This document shows positions 34,205 to 36,774 of a stretch of 36,774 nt of DNA, piece after piece (the first letter of the stretch is position 1; each line of letters begins with the position of its first letter). A program made the translations under genes and the position numbers. Below the pieces are notes generated by a model. That model saw nothing but the letters and a program-made list of their open reading frames with translations, made no database searches and had not been told where the DNA came from. The stretch is from CAZCPB01 sp964540295 (GTDB lineage: Bacteria; Planctomycetota; Phycisphaerae; Phycisphaerales; UBA1924): assembly GCA_964540295.1 (NCBI GenBank), contig CAZIMT010000011.1:1-36774 (forward strand). The letters are read 5' to 3'.

Positions 34205-34915
34205 CTAAATCCAGCGACGCATGTCTAGATCGTCCAGATTCAGTTCCCCACCCCACTCTTGCAGGGCTTTGAGAAGGACGGCATCGGTGATTTCAAACCG
34301 AGGGCTGGTCAAGGCGGGGTCGGTCGACGGCGCTAGATCTGGGTTCGGGGCGGACTTGGTTGCGGACTTCGCGGTTGGCGAAGAGTGCTTGGCCTTGCGA
34401 GCCTGCGCGGGCGCTGGTTCTTCCGGAGGCCTTCGCACCGGCGGCGAGAGGCCGAACTCTTGGAACCAGTGCGCGATCGCGTCGTGTTCGAGCGGGATCT
34501 GGCGGACCCAGGCCGGGAGCGGCTCCGGGCGACGTTTGGCATCGTCGGCGGAAAGTTGCTGGAGAAACGCCGAGCTGGTCAAAGTCGCGGCCCCGGCCCG
34601 ACCAGCGGCTTTGGAGATCCGGCGGTCAGAACTGACGACCAAAAAACGACGAGGAGCGGAGTCCTCGTCGAGCATTCGCTCGATCAGGCTGTCGGCGTCG
34701 GCCCCGGCTCCGGCATAGACAACGCGCACGGACCCGATCTTTAACTCTTGTTCCGACAGTGATTTAGATCGTCCGTCACAGACCAGAACGGCGGCTCGCC
34801 TGCGGTATCGGCCGCGCTCGATCAGGTGAGCCAAGCCCGCCAAGTCCACGCCCGCCAAGCCTAGCGGGAGCACGCCGGGGGTCAGGAGAACGTTATAAGC
34901 GTCGATCAGCAGCAT
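34205..34915 (-). CDS. NYN domain protein (YacP-like predicted ribonuclease)
   Basis: 236 residues from ATG 34915; no strong ribosome binding site is seen. The N-terminal 115 residues match the NYN/PIN-like fold of YacP-type proteins: LLIDAYNVL with the first metal-site Asp, VLVCDGRS, GADADSLIERML and VVSSDRRIS. These give a ring of acidic residues for metal-dependent RNA cleavage. A relative in Bacillus (Rae1/YacP) cuts mRNA on the ribosome. Residues of about 150-200 are a Pro/Ala/Lys-rich linker, followed by a short acidic C-terminal segment. It is divergent from rpsU, 250 bases away. Nuclease activity is inferred from the family. The palindromic repeat lies just past its stop codon. Confidence 0.85.
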   Translation of the reverse strand: MLLIDAYNVLLTPGVLPLGLAGVDLAGLAHLIERGRYRRRAAVLVCDGRSKSLSEQELKIGSVRVVYAGAGADADSLIERMLDEDSAPRRFLVVSSDRRISKAAGRAGAATLTSSAFLQQLSADDAKRRPEPLPAWVRQIPLEHDAIAHWFQEFGLSPPVRRPPEEPAPAQARKAKHSSPTAKSATKSAPNPDLAPSTDPALTSPRFEITDAVLLKALQEWGGELNLDDLDMRRWI

Positions 34916-35165
34916 AACTGGGGGGAACTTTGGTACGAGAGCCCGTCGGGTGAGGGAAGGTGCGGGTCGGATGTCGACCGGACGGAAAGTTTGGTCTGGT
35001 GATGATCGGATCGTGCGCGGGGCTTGATCCGGGCGAAGGCCGAACCTTTACTTCCTCCCCTGATCCGGAACGGTCCGGTGGGGAAGGTTGAGTCAAAAAG
35101 TACCCCCGCCGCGGGCGGGTGGGTGTTGGTCTGAAATGTATCTTTGATCGAGACGCGAGGTATTC

Positions 35166-35381
35166 ATGGCGATCCGGGTGAAGGCGAGGAGCGGCGAGGG
35201 TGTCGATCAGATGCTGCGTCGGTTCAAGAAGCTCTGCGAAAAAGAGGGTCTGACCAAGGACATCAAGCGTCGTGAGTTCTACGAGAAGCCGTCGGAACGC
35301 GCACGTCGTGCTTCGCGCAAGAGCGTGAACCGTCGCGTCCGCGAGGACAGCCCGATGCCAGCCAAGCCCGAGGTCAAGTGA
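35166..35381 (+). CDS. rpsU: 30S ribosomal protein bS21
   Basis: 71 residues, Lys/Arg-rich, beginning MAIRVKARSGEGVDQMLRRF and containing KRREFYEKPSERARR, the hallmark of bS21. It binds the small ribosomal subunit near the anti-Shine-Dalgarno region and influences initiation. The length is normal for the family. The ATG at 35166 is preceded by GCGAGG, spaced about 5 bases. It stands alone, followed by its own terminator, and is divergent from the NYN-domain gene. The 250-base upstream gap includes a GC-rich hairpin near 35106-35122, but no promoter could be assigned. Confidence 0.97.
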   Translation: MAIRVKARSGEGVDQMLRRFKKLCEKEGLTKDIKRREFYEKPSERARRASRKSVNRRVREDSPMPAKPEVK

Positions 35382-35446
35382 CCGGCTCGACGGCATGAGA
35401 TTGGCTTTTCGGCATGGCGTTGGTCGATCCGGCATGAACAGGATCC

Positions 35447-35480
35447 CGGGCGGTGCGTCGCATCGCCCGCTCGTTTTTTT
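35447..35480 (+). terminator. Rho-independent terminator of rpsU
   Basis: A 10-bp stem with one G-T pair, CGGGCGGTGC at 35447-35456 with GCATCGCCCG at 35460-35469, surrounds the loop GTC. After four bases comes a run of seven T (35474-35480). It lies 66 bases beyond the rpsU stop codon. Confidence 0.85.
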
Positions 35481-35669
35481 GCGGGCCGCGCGTTCCGGGA
35501 CATGTTTCTGCGATTCACGTTCCGGAACGCTGAGTTTCGATAAGTAGATATTCTTCCCTGTCCTTGGAACGTGCCCCGTGACGGGTGCGGCTGGATTTGG
35601 CGCCCAGAGGGTTGCGTTGGCAACTCGGCGTCTCACGGTCTGTTGGTCTTTTTCGGTATCGCGATTTCA

Positions 35670-35708
35670 CTGAGATTTTTCGCTGAGGTTTTTCGCTGAG
35701 GTTTGAGG
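35670..35708. repeat. 13-bp tandem repeat upstream of hppA
   Basis: Three consecutive units, CTGAGATTTTTCG, CTGAGGTTTTTCG and CTGAGGTTTGAGG, lie about 55 bases before the hppA start. The surrounding non-coding interval 35382-35763 (382 bases) also contains the rpsU terminator and an inverted repeat GTCAC-TGCG-GTGAC at about 35731-35744. No other gene is seen. Confidence 0.75.
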
Positions 35709-35763
35709 TTTTAACTTGACGATTGAGTCTGTCACTGCGGTGACTCGTTTGGGGAAACACGAG

Positions 35764-36774
35764 ATGAAACACACGAACATGGGAACGACGCCGTCGGCGC
35801 GTCGAGATTTCGCGGATCTGGGCAGGTCAATGGGTTCTGCGCTGGCGCGGAATCTGTCGGTGCTCGCGGCGGTGCTCGCGATGGTGCTCGTCACAACGTT
35901 GATGCCAGCGACAGCCTCTGCTCAGGCGGTCACTTCAGACACGGCGGCCACGGCGACAACGACCGCCGCCATCCAGCCAGCCATCCAGCCCCCCGTCCAT
36001 CGCGGCGGCGGCGAAGCCAGCCTCGTGCTGCCTGACCTGAGCTCGCAGAAGTTCATGGGCATCGACGGGCACACGCTGCTCCTGGGCGGGCTCGTCGTCA
36101 GCGCGCTCGGACTGGGCTTCGGGTTCATGATCTACGGCCAGCTCAAGAGCCTGCCGGTGCACAAATCGATGCTCGAGGTTTCCGAGCTGATCTACACGAC
36201 CTGCAAGACGTACCTGATCCAGCAGGGTAAGTTCCTGATGATCCTGTGGCTGTTCATCGGCGTGATCGTGGCGATCTACTTCGGCAAACTGGTCGAGACG
36301 ATCAACGCGGCCGGTGAGGTCGAGCACGGGTTCCCGATGGTCAAGGTCGGCGTAATCCTGCTGTTCAGCCTCATCGGCATGGCGGGCTCGTACGGCGTCG
36401 CGTGGTTCGGCATCCGCGTCAACACGTTTGCCAACAGCCGCTGCGCCTTCGCCAGCCTCAAGGGCAAGCCGTTCCCGTGCTACGCGATCCCGCTCAAGGC
36501 CGGGATGTCGATCGGTATGGCGCTCATCAGCGTCGAGCTGCTGCTGATGCTCATTATCCTGCTGTTCATCCCCAACGACTACGCGGGCTCGTGCTTCATC
36601 GGGTTTGCGATCGGCGAATCGCTCGGCGCGGCGGCCCTCCGCATCGCGGGCGGCATCTTCACCAAGATCGCTGACATCGGGTCGGACCTGATGAAAATCG
36701 TGTTCAAGATCAAGGAAGACGACGCGCGGAACCCGGGCGTGATCGCGGACTGCGTGGGCGACAACGCGGGCGAC
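35764..36774 (+). CDS. hppA: Membrane-bound ion-pumping pyrophosphatase, 3'-truncated by the window end
   Basis: 337 residues are visible from ATG 35764; the frame is open to the last base. A long N-terminus includes a signal-like hydrophobic stretch (about 31-53, ending in ASAQA), then an Ala/Thr-rich linker. Membrane helices follow, including FLMILWLFIGVIVAIYF and VELLLMLIILLFI. The C-terminal visible part holds GGIFTKIADIGSDL and EDDARNPGVIADCVGDNAGD, the conserved pyrophosphate/magnesium-binding block of membrane pyrophosphatases. These enzymes couple PPi hydrolysis to H+ or Na+ pumping. The DARNPGVIADC variant resembles the clade with Bacteroides-type Na+/H+ pumps rather than plant vacuolar forms, from memory. 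Ion specificity depends on residues beyond the window. Confidence 0.95.
   Translation, partial: MKHTNMGTTPSARRDFADLGRSMGSALARNLSVLAAVLAMVLVTTLMPATASAQAVTSDTAATATTTAAIQPAIQPPVHRGGGEASLVLPDLSSQKFMGIDGHTLLLGGLVVSALGLGFGFMIYGQLKSLPVHKSMLEVSELIYTTCKTYLIQQGKFLMILWLFIGVIVAIYFGKLVETINAAGEVEHGFPMVKVGVILLFSLIGMAGSYGVAWFGIRVNTFANSRCAFASLKGKPFPCYAIPLKAGMSIGMALISVELLLMLIILLFIPNDYAGSCFIGFAIGESLGAAALRIAGGIFTKIADIGSDLMKIVFKIKEDDARNPGVIADCVGDNAGD

Overview
The window is about 36.8 kb of high-GC bacterial DNA. It most likely comes from a Planctomycetota genome, probably class Phycisphaerae. The main reason is a run of secreted proteins whose C-termini carry two dockerin/EF-hand-like repeats and end exactly in Gly-Cys, a tail I associate with Phycisphaerae. 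Supporting signs are two clpP paralogues in tandem, a Hanks-type kinase with an extracytoplasmic sensor, and many lipoproteins. A 100-base N run at 20517-20616 shows this is a draft scaffold. The assignment is inferred from gene content only.

Layout. Bases 3-2102 (+) hold the 3' part of a GH63/MGH1-like glycosidase. Bases 2145-5686 (-) hold a DUF444 (YeaH/YhbH) protein, a coiled-coil lipoprotein and a clpP-clpP pair closed by a strong terminator. Bases 6059-23443 (-) form the accessory core: nine secreted proteins in a row on one strand, interrupted only by a small two-helix membrane protein. Their N-terminal parts are all different: SGNH hydrolase, peptidylarginine-deiminase-like enzyme, subtilisin-like protease with a PA14-like module, beta-lactamase-fold hydrolase, Asp-box beta-propeller, a second propeller-like protein, matrixin-like metalloprotease, endonuclease/exonuclease/phosphatase-fold protein, and a small protein of unknown fold. 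All nine share the tandem dockerin-like tail ending in -Gly-Cys. An OPT-family oligopeptide transporter follows (23642-25672, -).

Divergent from the transporter is a compact three-gene unit on the plus strand (25970-29810): a Ser/Thr kinase with a CHASE2-like sensor, a lipoprotein whose ATG directly follows the kinase stop codon, and a Lon-N-terminal-domain protein. Next come an RhlE-type DEAD-box helicase with a long leader and a strong terminator, an O-methyltransferase, two minus-strand lipoproteins, a NYN-domain protein, rpsU (ribosomal protein bS21) and the 5' part of a membrane pyrophosphatase (hppA) that runs off the end.

How the parts may work together (inference). The island looks like a set of exported degradative or modifying enzymes and binding proteins sharing one C-terminal sorting or attachment tag. 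The neighbouring OPT transporter could import the oligopeptides released by the two proteases. No cohesin, sortase or other obvious partner for the tag is visible in the window. No tRNA, rRNA, CRISPR array, insertion sequence or phage gene was recognised.
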